Positions 35,018 through 45,155 of a stretch of DNA of 64,000 bases are shown one piece after another. The translations under genes were made by a program, and so were the position numbers. The stretch lies in contig JAFKKV010000025.1 of assembly GCA_017304475.1 (NCBI GenBank), forward strand, positions 62,001 to 126,000. The letters run 5' to 3'. Source of the stretch: Hyphomicrobiales bacterium (GTDB lineage Bacteria; Pseudomonadota; Alphaproteobacteria; Rhizobiales; Phreatobacteraceae). Below the pieces are notes generated by a model. It saw only the letters and a list, made by a program, of their open reading frames with translations. It did not search any database and was not told the origin of the DNA. Each line of letters begins with the position of its first letter. The first letter of the stretch is position 1.

Positions 35018-35761
35018 TCAGCCTCCCAGATAGGCGTCGATGACGGTCTGGTTCCGCCGGACCTCTTCCGGGGCGCCTTGCGCGATGATGCGCCCCTCGG
35101 CGAGCACGATGACCCGGGTGCAGAGGCTCATGACGAAATCCATATTGTGCTCGATGACGACGAAGGTGGTGCCGACCTCGCGGTTATAGGCGGCGAGCCG
35201 CTCCTTCAGGCCCTCCAGCATGGTCGGATTGACGCCACCGGCCGGTTCGTCGAGCAGCACGAGGCGCGGGCCGGCCATGAAGGCCATGGCGGCGTCGAGC
35301 AGTTTCTGCTGGCCGTAGGAGAGCCTGCCGGCCTTCTCATTGGTGAGATGGCCGAGCCGGAAGAAGCCGATCATGGTCTCGGCCTTGGCGCTCAAGCCCG
35401 CGTCGCGCGGGCCAATGAGCCTGGAGAACAGCGAGCCGACATGTTCCTGGCCCGCCAGGATCAGGTTTTCCTTCACCGTCAGGTCGGGGAAGACCTGGAG
35501 GAGCTGAAAGGTGCGGCCGACGCCGCGCCGGTTCATCTCGGAAGGTCGCAAGCCCGTGATGGTCTTGCCGTCGAGCGCGACCTCGCCCTCGCTCGGCAGG
35601 ATCTGGCCGAGAATGCAGTTGAACAAAGTCGACTTGCCCGAGCCGTTCGGCCCGATCAGGCCGAGCACCTCGCCCGGCTGCACGTCGAAGGAGACATTCG
35701 ACACCGCGGTGATGCCGCCGAACCGGCGGGTGACGTTGCGAACGGAGAGAACCGGGTTCAT
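35018..35761 (-). CDS. ABC transporter ATP-binding protein, LivG-like
   Basis: 247 residues from ATG 35761, which overlaps the stop of the LivM-like gene by 4 bp (ATGA). Walker A is GPNGSGKST, the signature is LSYGQQKLLDAAMAF and Walker B is LVLLDEPAGGVNP. H-switch VVIEHNMDFVMSL and the LivG tail (VRRNQTVIDAYLGG) are present. A much longer upstream open frame overlaps the two permease genes and is not real. Confidence 0.94.
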   Translation of the reverse strand: MNPVLSVRNVTRRFGGITAVSNVSFDVQPGEVLGLIGPNGSGKSTLFNCILGQILPSEGEVALDGKTITGLRPSEMNRRGVGRTFQLLQVFPDLTVKENLILAGQEHVGSLFSRLIGPRDAGLSAKAETMIGFFRLGHLTNEKAGRLSYGQQKLLDAAMAFMAGPRLVLLDEPAGGVNPTMLEGLKERLAAYNREVGTTFVVIEHNMDFVMSLCTRVIVLAEGRIIAQGAPEEVRRNQTVIDAYLGG

Positions 35762-36753
35762 GAGCGCCTCCTGACGGCGCGAAGGGCTCGTTCGCCGAGG
35801 CCCAGAATGCCGCCGGGGCACAGGATCAGCAGCACCAGCACGGAAGCTGCAAAGATCAGGAGATAGAGCCCGCCGGTGAAGCGCAGCCATTCCGGCAGGG
35901 CCACCGCCAGCAGCGCGCCGATGAACGGGCCGATCATGAAGCCGGCGCCGCCGCAGATCACCATCAGCACCAGGAAGAACGACGCCGAGAGCGAAAAGGG
36001 CGAAGGGTCGATGAACTCGACGAGCGGCGCATAGAGCGCGCCGGCAAATCCGCCATAGGCCGAGCCGATGGCGAAGGCCAGCAGCGTATAGAGCCGGGTA
36101 TCGATGCCAAGGCTCGCGGCGCGCACCGGGTTCTCGCGCAGCGCCAGAAAGGCCCGGCCCCAGGGGCTCTTGACCAGCCACCAGAGCGCCAGGGCGAGCA
36201 CCAGGGTGACGCCGATGACGAAGCGGTGGAAGGCGAGCGCGCCATCGGTCGAAAACCCGAAGACGGACGGGCGCGGGATATTGGCAAGGCCGAATGTGCC
36301 GCCGGTCAGCCATTGCTCGTTGCGCATGATCAGCCAGGCGACAGTGGCGAAGGCGAGCGTGACGAAGCCGAGATAGTGGGCGCGCACACGCAGCGCCGGG
36401 AAACCGATGACGATGCCGACCAGAAAGCAGATCAGGCCGGACAGTCCGAAAGCCGCGATCCAGGGCACGCCGGCCTTGGTCAGCAGCGCCGTGGTATAGG
36501 CGCCGATGCCGAGAAAGGCGGCCTGGCAGAGCGCCTTCAGCCCGGCATAACCGAGCACCAGGTTGAGCCCCATGGCGGCGATCGAGGTGACCAGCCAGAG
36601 CGAGAGCACATAGGTGCCGTAGCGGCCCATATTGACCGGCACGAACCACATGACGACCGCGCCAACGAACAGGGTGACCAGCGCCATGTCGGTGGCGGCG
36701 AAAAGCGAACCGAGCCTGGAGGCCGGCTTGCCCGAGGTATCGACGACGCTCAT
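35758..36753 (-). CDS. ABC transporter permease, LivM-like
   Basis: 331 residues from ATG 36753, overlapping the LivH-like stop by 4 bp. It has eight to ten hydrophobic segments. LivM motifs are LNLVLGYAGLKALCQAAFLG near residue 65, AHYLGFVTLAFATV and the central ENPVRAASLGIDT. It forms the channel with the LivH-like permease. The longer in-frame start at 37731 reads through livH and is rejected. Confidence 0.94.
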   Translation of the reverse strand: MSVVDTSGKPASRLGSLFAATDMALVTLFVGAVVMWFVPVNMGRYGTYVLSLWLVTSIAAMGLNLVLGYAGLKALCQAAFLGIGAYTTALLTKAGVPWIAAFGLSGLICFLVGIVIGFPALRVRAHYLGFVTLAFATVAWLIMRNEQWLTGGTFGLANIPRPSVFGFSTDGALAFHRFVIGVTLVLALALWWLVKSPWGRAFLALRENPVRAASLGIDTRLYTLLAFAIGSAYGGFAGALYAPLVEFIDPSPFSLSASFFLVLMVICGGAGFMIGPFIGALLAVALPEWLRFTGGLYLLIFAASVLVLLILCPGGILGLGERALRAVRRRS

Positions 36754-37628
36754 ACCCGGCGCTCCTCTTTCGAGCCGAACAGGCCTTCGGGCTTGACCAG
36801 GATGACGATGACCAGCAGCACCAGCGGCACGGCCAGGCGGTAGCTGGTGGAGACATAGGAGGCGGCGAGCGCGTCGACGACGCCGAGCAGGAGGCCGCCC
36901 CAGAGCGCGCCGCGCACCTGGTTGAAGCCGCCGACGATCGCCGCGATGAAGGCCGAGAGACCGATGACGTCGCCATTGGAGAATTTGGCGAGATAGATCG
37001 GCGAGACCAGGAAGCTCGCCATGGCGGCGAGGCCGGCATTGATCAGGAAGGTGTAGAGGATCATCCGGTCGACGGGGATGCCGAGCAGCAGCGCCACATA
37101 GGGGTTCTGCGCGGTCGCCTGCATCTGCCGCCCGGTGCGGGTGCGGGTGACGAACCATTGCAGCAGGGCGATCGCCGTGAAGGCCACGGCGATGACCAGG
37201 ATATTCTGCCAGGAAATGGCGGTGCCGAGCAGGTTCAGGTTGCCGGCGGGGGCGAGCGACGGAAAGACCTGGGCTTCGGCCGAGAAGAAGTCCTTGGCGC
37301 TTTCCTTCATCAGGATCGACAGCGCCATGGTAGCGAAGGCCAGCGGCAGCACGCCCTGGCTGATCATCTGGTCGACCAGCAGGCGCTTGAAGCCGAAGCC
37401 GAACAGCAGGATGAAGGCGGCCGTGCCGAGGATCAGCGACAGCCAGACCGGCAGGCCGAAGGTGAGCGTTCCCACCAGCACCAGGATCGCCGGCAGCATG
37501 ACGAATTCGCCCTGGGCGAAATTGATCGTCTGCGAGGTCTGCCAGACCAGCGTGAAACCGATCGCCGCGAGGGCGTAGATGGCGCCGGTGGCAAGGCCGG
37601 CGATGAGGATCTGGACAAGTTCGGCCAT
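36750..37628 (-). CDS. ABC transporter permease, LivH-like
   Basis: 292 residues with about eight membrane helices. It starts with ILIAGLATGAIYALAAIGFTL, the standard LivH N-terminus, followed by INFAQGEFVMLPA. The EAA-like loop region contains TGRQMQATAQNPYVALLLG. It belongs to the HAAT transporter operon. A class II repeat separates it from the binding-protein gene upstream. Confidence 0.94.
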   Translation of the reverse strand: MAELVQILIAGLATGAIYALAAIGFTLVWQTSQTINFAQGEFVMLPAILVLVGTLTFGLPVWLSLILGTAAFILLFGFGFKRLLVDQMISQGVLPLAFATMALSILMKESAKDFFSAEAQVFPSLAPAGNLNLLGTAISWQNILVIAVAFTAIALLQWFVTRTRTGRQMQATAQNPYVALLLGIPVDRMILYTFLINAGLAAMASFLVSPIYLAKFSNGDVIGLSAFIAAIVGGFNQVRGALWGGLLLGVVDALAASYVSTSYRLAVPLVLLVIVILVKPEGLFGSKEERRV

Positions 37629-37793
37629 GACCGGACAGCCTTGGTTGGCGAGGCGCGGATGGGCGGCCTCTGGATCGAAAATGGGTCTGCGAATAGTCGG
37701 CCAAGGGGCGTGAGACCGGAAGCGAACTCACACTTGAACCACCGCCCTCACCTCACGTCGACACCGCCCCCACCTCGTCGCGGCACCACCCCC

Positions 37794-37953
37794 ACCTCTC
37801 CCCGGCGGGGAGAGGTCGACCGGACCGAAGGGACGGTCGGGAGAGGGGGCGAGGCGCGTGCCGGAAAGTCACCATGCGAAGCCGATGAGGCTCATTCTGC
37901 GAGATCTACTCCCCCCTCTCCCCGGCGGCGACCTCTCCCCGCCGGGGAGAGGT
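37794..37953. repeat. Class II palindromic element in the transporter operon
   Basis: Inverted arms ACCTCTCCCCGGCGGGGAGA (37794 on) and ACCTCTCCCCGCCGGGGAGA (37931 on) flank a core with GGGACGGTCGGGAGAGGGGG and CTCCCCCCTCTCCCC. It makes up most of the 412-bp gap between the LivH-like gene and the binding-protein gene; the rest of the gap shows no gene. Confidence 0.85.
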
Positions 37954-38040
37954 GCAGGTGGTGTCTTCCCGAAGAGGTGGAGCGAGTACTGCCTGAAAGG
38001 CGCGAGGTCCTCACCCCGAACCTGCGCCCCTCCCCTCGTA

Positions 38041-39207
38041 TCAACCGCCAGGACGGCCCGTCGGGTTGATCATCGGCAAGGTGACGTTGATCACCTGGCG
38101 GCCGTTGACCACCTCGCCGAGGAAGCTCTCGCGATCGAGGTCGCCATTCGGCTCGATCCGCGTGGTGATCAGGATGCCCGGTTCCATGGCCGGCGTGATG
38201 GTGGCGCCGCGCAGCGTATCGGCGAGACCTTTCTTGTCGAAGCGGCCCATCTTCTCGGTCGCCCATTTGATCATGAACACCGCCATATAGCCCTTGATGC
38301 CATTATGGTCGGGGGTCGAATTGAACCGCTCGCGATAGAGCCGGCCGAATTCCTGGAAGGCCGGCACCGGCGCATCGACGGAGAGGCCGACATGGCCGCG
38401 CGCGCCGTTGGCGGCATCACCGGCGAGTTCGATCACCTTCTGGCCGAGCAGCGTGGTCTCACCGACCAGCGGCGCCGAAATGCCCTGCTGGCGGGCGGCG
38501 CGCAGGAAGCGGGCGCTCTCGTCCTCGTTCAGATAGACGAAGACCGCGTCGGCGCCGGAATTCTTGATGCGGATGGCGTCCGCCGCGAAGTCGGTCTGGC
38601 CCGGCTCGGACGAGATGTCGGCGATCACGGTCATGCCGCGGCTGGTCAGTTCCGGAATGATGGCGTCGCGGCCGCCCTTGCCGAAATCGTTATTGACGAA
38701 GATCACCGCCACCTTGGTCGCCTTGACCACGTCCTTCAGATAGGTGGCGATCTTCGGCATGGCCGCCGCCTGGCTGAGCGAGGTGCGGAAGATATAGGGG
38801 TTGCCCTGGCGGGTGAGGCCGGCCGCCTCGCCGCCGACGAACTGGGCGACCTCGGCGCGCTGGGCGATCTGCATGGAGGCGCCGATCGGGCCGGAAAAGA
38901 CCGGGCCGAGCACGGCATAGGTATCCTCGTCGATGGCGCGCTGCACGGCGGCGCGCGAGGCGCCCGGATTGGTCTGGGTGTCGTAGTGGACGATCTGGAT
39001 CTGCCGGCCGAGAATGCCGCCGCGGGCATTGATATGGGCCACCGCCAGATCGATGCCGTTGCGCCAATTGGTGCCGGCGGTGGCGCCGGCGCCCGACAGT
39101 TCGGCGACGTCGATCAGCTTCACGGTCTGCTGGGCTTCGGCCGGCAGCACCAGGGCCGCGGCCATGGCGAGGCCCGCAAGCCAGGATTTCAGGTTCAGTC
39201 GTGTCAT
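38041..39207 (-). CDS. ABC transporter binding protein, LivJ/K-type (Peripla_BP_6)
   Basis: 388 residues with a signal peptide (WLAGLAMAAALVLPAEAQ). The mature part reads VKLIDVAELSGAGATAGTNW then GGILGRQIQIVHYDTQTNP, typical of type I HAAT binding proteins. A Ser/Thr/Ala-rich ligand pocket region follows (VLGPVFSGPIGASM). It delivers substrate to the LivHMGF-like proteins. Its place between a shikimate dehydrogenase and QuiC suggests a hydroaromatic ligand rather than an amino acid. Confidence 0.92.
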   Translation of the reverse strand: MTRLNLKSWLAGLAMAAALVLPAEAQQTVKLIDVAELSGAGATAGTNWRNGIDLAVAHINARGGILGRQIQIVHYDTQTNPGASRAAVQRAIDEDTYAVLGPVFSGPIGASMQIAQRAEVAQFVGGEAAGLTRQGNPYIFRTSLSQAAAMPKIATYLKDVVKATKVAVIFVNNDFGKGGRDAIIPELTSRGMTVIADISSEPGQTDFAADAIRIKNSGADAVFVYLNEDESARFLRAARQQGISAPLVGETTLLGQKVIELAGDAANGARGHVGLSVDAPVPAFQEFGRLYRERFNSTPDHNGIKGYMAVFMIKWATEKMGRFDKKGLADTLRGATITPAMEPGILITTRIEPNGDLDRESFLGEVVNGRQVINVTLPMINPTGRPGG

Positions 39208-39270
39208 GGTCTTCGGTCCTCCCGTTGATCGCTCCAGTCCGTTGGCCGGACTTGCTTCCCTCTTATGAAC

Positions 39271-40194
39271 TCAGCCGGCTTTTGTCTCGGCATGAATGCT
39301 TGCCGTCAACGGCGAGATGCCGCGTGCTGCCATGGCCCGGTCGAAGGCGCCGTTCATGGCGCTTTCCGACCCTTCGAGCCCGGTGAACAGCCGGAAACCG
39401 TCGAGCGCCTGGTGGATGACCAGGTCGCGGCCGGTCATGATGCGCGCGCCGCGCCGGTGCGCCTCGGTGAGCAGCGGCGTGAACAAGGGCGAATAGACGA
39501 CGTCGATGACCACATGGGCCGCCGAGATCAGCTCTGATGGCACCGGGCTCCTGACATCCGGCGCCATGCCGAGCGGGGTAGCATTGACGATGCCGCCGGC
39601 GCCCGCCAGCGCCTCCTCCACCGAACCGGCGACGACGAGGCCCGCGCCGGCATTGAGCCGGGCTGCCAGATCCTCGGCCTTGGCGCGGTCCTGGTCGAAC
39701 AGGCGCAGCTTCGGCCCGCCGGGATAATGCAAGGCGAAGACGATGGCCCGGCCGACGCCGCCGGCGCCGATCACCGCAACCGTTGCCGGCGCGGCCTTGG
39801 GCGCCGAAGCTGACGCGAAGCGCTGAAAGGCGGTGCGGAAACCGGTCATGTCGGTGTTGTGGCCGACCAGCCTGCCGTCGCGCACCACCACTGTATTGAC
39901 CGCGCCCATGGCAGCGGCGGCCGGCGCCACCTCGTCGAGCAGGCCGACGACCGCCTCCTTGTAGGGAAAGGTGACGTTGATGCCGGCAAAACCAACCGCG
40001 CGGACGCCGTCCAGGATGGCGCGCAGCCGCGCCTTGTCGGCGCCGGCGACTTCGATGAGATGGTAATAGGCTTCGATACCGGCGGCGCGCGCCGCCGCCT
40101 CATGCAGGGCTGGCGAAGCCGAGCTTGCGATCGGCGCGCCGAGCAGGCCGATCAGCACCCGTCTGGTCCCGGTCTGAGGTCCGGCCTTGGCCAC
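39271..40194 (-). CDS. aroE: Shikimate dehydrogenase (AroE/YdiB-like)
   Basis: 307 residues. The substrate loop is GAPIASSASPALHEAAARAA, where S-x-SPxLHN is usual, so one position is varied. Catalytic Lys and Asp appear in NVTFPYKEAVVGLL and VGHNTDMTGF. The NAD(P) motif is VIGAGGVGRAIVFAL, and the conserved NATPLGM follows. It interconverts shikimate and 3-dehydroshikimate and possibly quinate and dehydroquinate. Clustering with quiC and a transporter points to a catabolic role, separate from the biosynthetic aroE normally elsewhere. It is the first gene of the set; 188 bp separate it from rutE. Confidence 0.9.
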   Translation of the reverse strand: MAKAGPQTGTRRVLIGLLGAPIASSASPALHEAAARAAGIEAYYHLIEVAGADKARLRAILDGVRAVGFAGINVTFPYKEAVVGLLDEVAPAAAAMGAVNTVVVRDGRLVGHNTDMTGFRTAFQRFASASAPKAAPATVAVIGAGGVGRAIVFALHYPGGPKLRLFDQDRAKAEDLAARLNAGAGLVVAGSVEEALAGAGGIVNATPLGMAPDVRSPVPSELISAAHVVIDVVYSPLFTPLLTEAHRRGARIMTGRDLVIHQALDGFRLFTGLEGSESAMNGAFDRAMAARGISPLTASIHAETKAG

Positions 40195-40382
40195 GCGCTT
40201 TCCCCTGATCTTCGGCCCCGCCTTGCTTTGCGGGATTTGCCTGATGCTGCCATGAGACCGGCCATAACGCGATGACCAACATGGAAGGGATACCTAACAT
40301 GATGTTCATTTCTGGGGATGATGGCGAGACCGCCATAGCTGGCGCCATGCGAGTCACGAACCGGCGGGGGCATTGCCCCGCC

Positions 40383-40988
40383 TCAGACGAGGCGGCAGGC
40401 CTCGTCGAAATCGAGGCGCGGCAACCGCTCCCGCAGCATGGCGGGATCGCCATGGCCGAGATTGATCAGCATGTCGGATTTCCAGGTGCTGCCCTGGAGA
40501 AAGGCGGCATCCGCCGTCGGGCGGTCGAAACCGGACATCGGGCCGGTGTCGAGGCCGAGCGCGCGAGCCGCCAAGATCAGGTAGGCCGCCTGCAGCGCGC
40601 CGTTGCGCAAGGCGGTCTCGGCGGCGAATTCCGGACTGATGGTGAACCATGGCTTGGCATTGGCATGGGGAAACAGCCGGGGCAGCGCATCGAAATAGGC
40701 GGCATCGTGAGCGACGATGACGGTGACCGGAGCGGCCATGGTCTTGGCGAGATTGCCCTTGCTGAGCGCCGGCGCGAGCTTCTGCTTGGCTTCGGGCGAG
40801 CGGACGAAGATGAAGCGGGCGGGTGAGCAATTGGCCGAGGTCGGGCCCATCTTCGCGAGCTCATAGACGTCCTTCAGCAAGGCGTCGCTGACCGGCAGGT
40901 CGCGCCAGCCATTATGGGTGCGCGCCTCGGTGAACAGGGTGGCGAGCGCCGCCGGATCGAGAGGCTGGTGGACAGGGCCTTGGGTCAT
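40383..40988 (-). CDS. rutE: Malonic semialdehyde reductase-type nitroreductase, RutE
   Basis: 201 residues of the nitroreductase fold (RutE/HadB subgroup), with ARTHNGWRDLPVSDALLKDV near residue 21, KMGPTSANCSPARFIFV and the C-terminal NLGHGD. RutE reduces malonic semialdehyde to 3-hydroxypropionate at the end of Rut uracil breakdown. The ATG at 40988 overlaps the rutD stop by 4 bp. It is the last gene of the operon as seen here; no rutF or rutG follows. Confidence 0.9.
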   Translation of the reverse strand: MTQGPVHQPLDPAALATLFTEARTHNGWRDLPVSDALLKDVYELAKMGPTSANCSPARFIFVRSPEAKQKLAPALSKGNLAKTMAAPVTVIVAHDAAYFDALPRLFPHANAKPWFTISPEFAAETALRNGALQAAYLILAARALGLDTGPMSGFDRPTADAAFLQGSTWKSDMLINLGHGDPAMLRERLPRLDFDEACRLV

Positions 40989-41767
40989 GACATCGGCTCC
41001 CTCAGGAAGTCGAGAACCAGGGCATTGAAGACCTCCGGCTCGGTCACGGTAAAGCCATGGCCGCCTTCCGCGGTCAGCGACAGGCGGGCGGCCGGCATGG
41101 CCTCGGCCAGCGCCTGCGAGCAGGTCCAGGGCACCAGAAGGTCGTCGCGCGAGGCCGCGACCAGGGTCGGCACGTGGATGTCGCCGAGCCGGCCGGCCAT
41201 ATCGAAAGCGCTGAGCGCGCCGATCCGCCGGAGCAAGGTATCGACCCCTTGGAAATGTCTGACACCCTCCGCGGTCTCGGTCGCCGCACGGCCCGCATGG
41301 CGCGACAGCCAGGGCGCGGGGAACAGGAAGATCGGCTGGGCGCGGACATAGGCCTCGACGCCCGAATTGATCAGCAGGTCCTTGCGCATGGCGAAGCAGT
41401 TCAGGGTATGCGGATCGGCCTTGGCCCAGGCATTGACCAGGATGAGCTTCCGCAGCCGGTGCGGCTGCCGGTGCGCCAGTTCGAGCCCGACCAGGCCACC
41501 GAGCGCATGGCCCATGACATGGCAACGGCCGATGCCGAGCTGGTCGATGATCCCGATGACGTCGTCGGCCATGGCCGAAATCTGATAGCCTTCGGGCAAT
41601 TCGGCCCGGTTCCGGCCGGTGCCGCGCTGGTCATAGGTGACGACGCGATAATGCTCAGCCAGCGCGGCGATCTGGGGTTTCCAGAAGGCGCCGAGGCCGC
41701 CGAGACCGGCCGAAAGCAGGACGGTCTCGGCATCCGGTTCGCTGCGTCCGTGAAGCTCGAACTGCAT
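40985..41767 (-). CDS. rutD: Alpha/beta hydrolase, RutD (carbamate hydrolase)
   Basis: 260 residues from ATG 41767. Alpha/beta-hydrolase features are VLLSAGLGGLGAFWKPQIAA (oxyanion region), the elbow VMGHALGGLVGLELA and the late GGHGF histidine. At the elbow, G-H-A replaces the usual G-x-S-x-G. This is shared by RutD proteins, which speed carbamate breakdown but are not classical serine hydrolases. It starts 5 bp after rutC. Confidence 0.9.
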   Translation of the reverse strand: MQFELHGRSEPDAETVLLSAGLGGLGAFWKPQIAALAEHYRVVTYDQRGTGRNRAELPEGYQISAMADDVIGIIDQLGIGRCHVMGHALGGLVGLELAHRQPHRLRKLILVNAWAKADPHTLNCFAMRKDLLINSGVEAYVRAQPIFLFPAPWLSRHAGRAATETAEGVRHFQGVDTLLRRIGALSAFDMAGRLGDIHVPTLVAASRDDLLVPWTCSQALAEAMPAARLSLTAEGGHGFTVTEPEVFNALVLDFLREPMS

Positions 41768-41772
41768 CGGCC

Positions 41773-42180
41773 TCAGCCCGGTTTTCCGACAATGATTTGG
41801 CCGACATGGGCAACGGTGGCGATCTCGACCAGCGCATCCGGTTTCACCAGACCGCACTGGATGCAATAGCGCGCCGGCTTGTCGCCCGGGAAATACTCGG
41901 CATAGACCGCGTTGACCGCGCCGTAATTGGCCCAGTCGGTGACGAAGATATGGTTCATGGTGACGTCGGCCATGGTGCCGCCGGCGGCCTCGATCACCGT
42001 CTTGATGGTTTCCAGCACATGGCGGGTCTGGGCCGCGGCATCGCCGACATGAACGACATTGTTGTCCTTGTCGAAAGGCAGCGTGCCCGAGACATAGACG
42101 ACACCGTCGGCCATGGCGCCGGGCGAATAGGGCGCCAGCGGCTTGCCGGAGCCGGGCGGGATGATCGCGGTCATGGGCAT
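41773..42180 (-). CDS. rutC: 3-aminoacrylate deaminase, RutC (RidA/YjgF family)
   Basis: 135 residues from ATG 42180 with GGAGA upstream; ATG 42174 is an alternative. YjgF/RidA-fold motifs are APYSPGAMADGVVYVSGTLP near residue 16, ETIKTVIEAAGGTMADV and YFPGDKPAR with the conserved Arg that binds the carboxylate. The Cys in RYCIQCGLV is in the usual RidA position region. In the Rut pathway it removes ammonia from aminoacrylate-derived products. Confidence 0.92.
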   Translation of the reverse strand: MPMTAIIPPGSGKPLAPYSPGAMADGVVYVSGTLPFDKDNNVVHVGDAAAQTRHVLETIKTVIEAAGGTMADVTMNHIFVTDWANYGAVNAVYAEYFPGDKPARYCIQCGLVKPDALVEIATVAHVGQIIVGKPG

Positions 42181-42229
42181 GGAAGGTCTCCGGTTTTCAG
42201 GATCATGATGGACGCCGGTGGAAACGGGT

Positions 42230-42969
42230 TCAGTCGGCCGGGCGCTGCGAGATCGTGCCGCAGAAATCCGCGACCGTGGTGACCCAGCCGAAAAAAGTCT
42301 CGATGTTGAACAACGCGGCCCTCTGGGCAAAATCCGGCCCCGCCTGATGGGTGGCATCCTCCAGCACCACGCCGAAATATTCGAGATGGAAAGCATCGCG
42401 CAGCGAGGATTCGACGCAGACATTGGTGGCGATGCCGGTAAAGACCAGATTGCGGATGCCGCGGGCGCGCAGGACGCTGTCGATATTGGTATTGAAGAAG
42501 CCGCTATAGCGCGTCTTGGGGATGACGATGTCCCCGGGTTCGGGCTTCAGGGCATCGACGAGAGCATAGTCCCAGCCGCCCTTGGCGAGCAGTTGGCCGG
42601 CAAGCTCCGGACGCTTGCGCATGGTCTTCAAGGCATTGGACTTGTACCAGTTGGGCGAGCCGGGCCCGCCCGCTTCGGCATAGTCCTTGTCCCAGCCGTT
42701 CTGGAAGAAGATCACGGGAATGCCGGCCGAACGCGCGACCTCCACCGTGATCCTGATCTTGTCGATCGCCGCGGCCGCGCCGGAAATGTCGAAACCGGCG
42801 AGATCGAGATAGCCGCCGGGCGAGGCATAGGCATTCTGCATGTCGACGACGATGACCGCCGTCTCCTTGACGTTGATCCGGAGCGGCTCCGGCCGCGCCG
42901 GCAAGGTCACGGCCGCGCCCGGCGGACCGACCGGGGCGAAACCAGCGGCAACCGTCTCGGGGCCTGCCA

Positions 42970-42970
<1 letters not shown>
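42230..42970 (-). CDS. rutB: Ureidoacrylate amidohydrolase, RutB
   Basis: 246 residues from ATG 42970 (a GTG at 42973 adds one residue). Isochorismatase-like hydrolase with the Asp of VIVVDMQNAYASPGGYLD, Lys of IPKTRYSGFFNTN and the nucleophile Cys in TGIATNVCVESSLRDA. It splits ureidoacrylate (or its peroxy form) to aminoacrylate and carbamate. Its start overlaps the rutA stop (TGATG). Confidence 0.93.
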
Positions 42971-44058
<1,088 letters not shown>

Positions 44059-44207
44059 CGCTTGCTCCTCGGGCTTGGCGGAGCGCGGTTCCCGGGCGGA
44101 TGGTCCACCGCGGCCGCCTCCAGGGGCTCGTCCAACGAAAATGCACGCGCCGTGCCAGGCCACGGACCCTTGATTTTACAAAGGCTTAGAAAGCCTCTCT
44201 GGGCGAA

Positions 44208-44227
44208 TTCGGACCAATCGGTCCGAA
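44208..44227. promoter_or_regulatory. Candidate RutR operator
   Basis: Perfect palindrome TTCGGACC-AATC-GGTCCGAA, with 8-bp arms and a 4-bp spacer, in the 280-bp divergent region between rutA and rutR. It resembles the known RutR box TTGACCA-nn-TGGTCAA in its GACC/GGTC core. A second small inverted repeat AGGCTT-AGA-AAGCCT lies at 44182-44196 and may mark another site or promoter element. Confidence 0.7.
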
Positions 44228-44338
44228 AAGACTAGATAGTCCGCATCATCAGCGCAAGCCTGCCTAACTCTTGGTCAACAGGGCCTGGCCCGCGCGCGAC
44301 GCTTGCGAGCCGATGGCAGCCCGTGCCAAGTGGCTGAC

Positions 44339-45109
44339 ATGCCCCCGCCGGCCAAACCCGACAGCCCGACATCGCCCGCCGCCAAGGCGCGTCGCGCGAT
44401 GCCGCGACGCGCCAAGGCCAGCAGGCCAGCAAAGGCCCCCGGCGCCCCGGCCGAGGCCGCCGATGGTTCCGCTGAGCCCGTTCCGCATGGGCGCGGCCGC
44501 AAGATCGCAGCCAAGCGCACGGCTATCCTGGGCGCGGGGCTGAAGCTGTTCTCGCGCTATGGCCTGCACGGCGCGACCATGGAAGAGATCGCCAAGGCGG
44601 CCCATGTTTCCAAGACCAATCTCTTCTATTATTTCGCCTCCAAGGAAGAGATCTATGTCGCGATCCTGCGCCAGCTGCTGGAAAGCTGGTTCGCGCCGCT
44701 CGACGGCCTCAAGCCGGAGGCCGATCCGGTCGCCGCGATCGGCGCCTATATCCGGCAAAAGGTGATCTTCTCGCGCGACAATCCGGATGCCTCGCGGCTG
44801 TTCTGCCTGGAAATCGTGCAGGGCGCGCCGCTGCTCGGACCTGAATTGCGCGGTGTCCTGAAAGCGGTCGTCGATGCCAAGGCCGGGGTCATCCGCGCCT
44901 GGGTCGCCGCGGGCAAGCTCGCGGCCGTCGATCCCCATCACCTGCTCTTCTCGATCTGGGCGACCACCCAGCACTATGCCGATTTTGCCGCGCAGATCGA
45001 CGCCGTCATCGGCCGCGACCTGACGGACGAGACCTATCTCGAAGCGACCATCGCCAACATCCAGCGCATCGTGCTCGACGGCGTCAGGCCAAGGGGTGCC
45101 GGAGGGTAG
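44339..45109 (+). CDS. rutR: TetR-family regulator RutR
   Basis: 256 residues from ATG 44339; a TTG at 44303 or ATG at 44399 are alternatives. The first ~50 residues are a basic, Ala/Pro-rich leader not usual in the family. The HTH lies around 60-105 (RTAILGAGLKLFSRYGLHGA, then IAKAAHVSKTNLFYYF). The C-terminal domain matches RutR (LFCLEIVQGAPLL, ATTQHYADFAAQID). RutR binds uracil or thymine and controls rut genes. It is divergent from rutA with a palindromic site between. Confidence 0.9.
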   Translation: MPPPAKPDSPTSPAAKARRAMPRRAKASRPAKAPGAPAEAADGSAEPVPHGRGRKIAAKRTAILGAGLKLFSRYGLHGATMEEIAKAAHVSKTNLFYYFASKEEIYVAILRQLLESWFAPLDGLKPEADPVAAIGAYIRQKVIFSRDNPDASRLFCLEIVQGAPLLGPELRGVLKAVVDAKAGVIRAWVAAGKLAAVDPHHLLFSIWATTQHYADFAAQIDAVIGRDLTDETYLEATIANIQRIVLDGVRPRGAGG

Positions 45110-45155
45110 CAAGCAGCCGCCGTCGCCCCACCCGTCGGAGAAGCCCATGAAAATG

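Noticed and set aside
40272..40826. A plus-strand frame of 184 codons opposite rutE.
   Set aside because: It lies antisense to the clear nitroreductase gene and has no recognisable motif.
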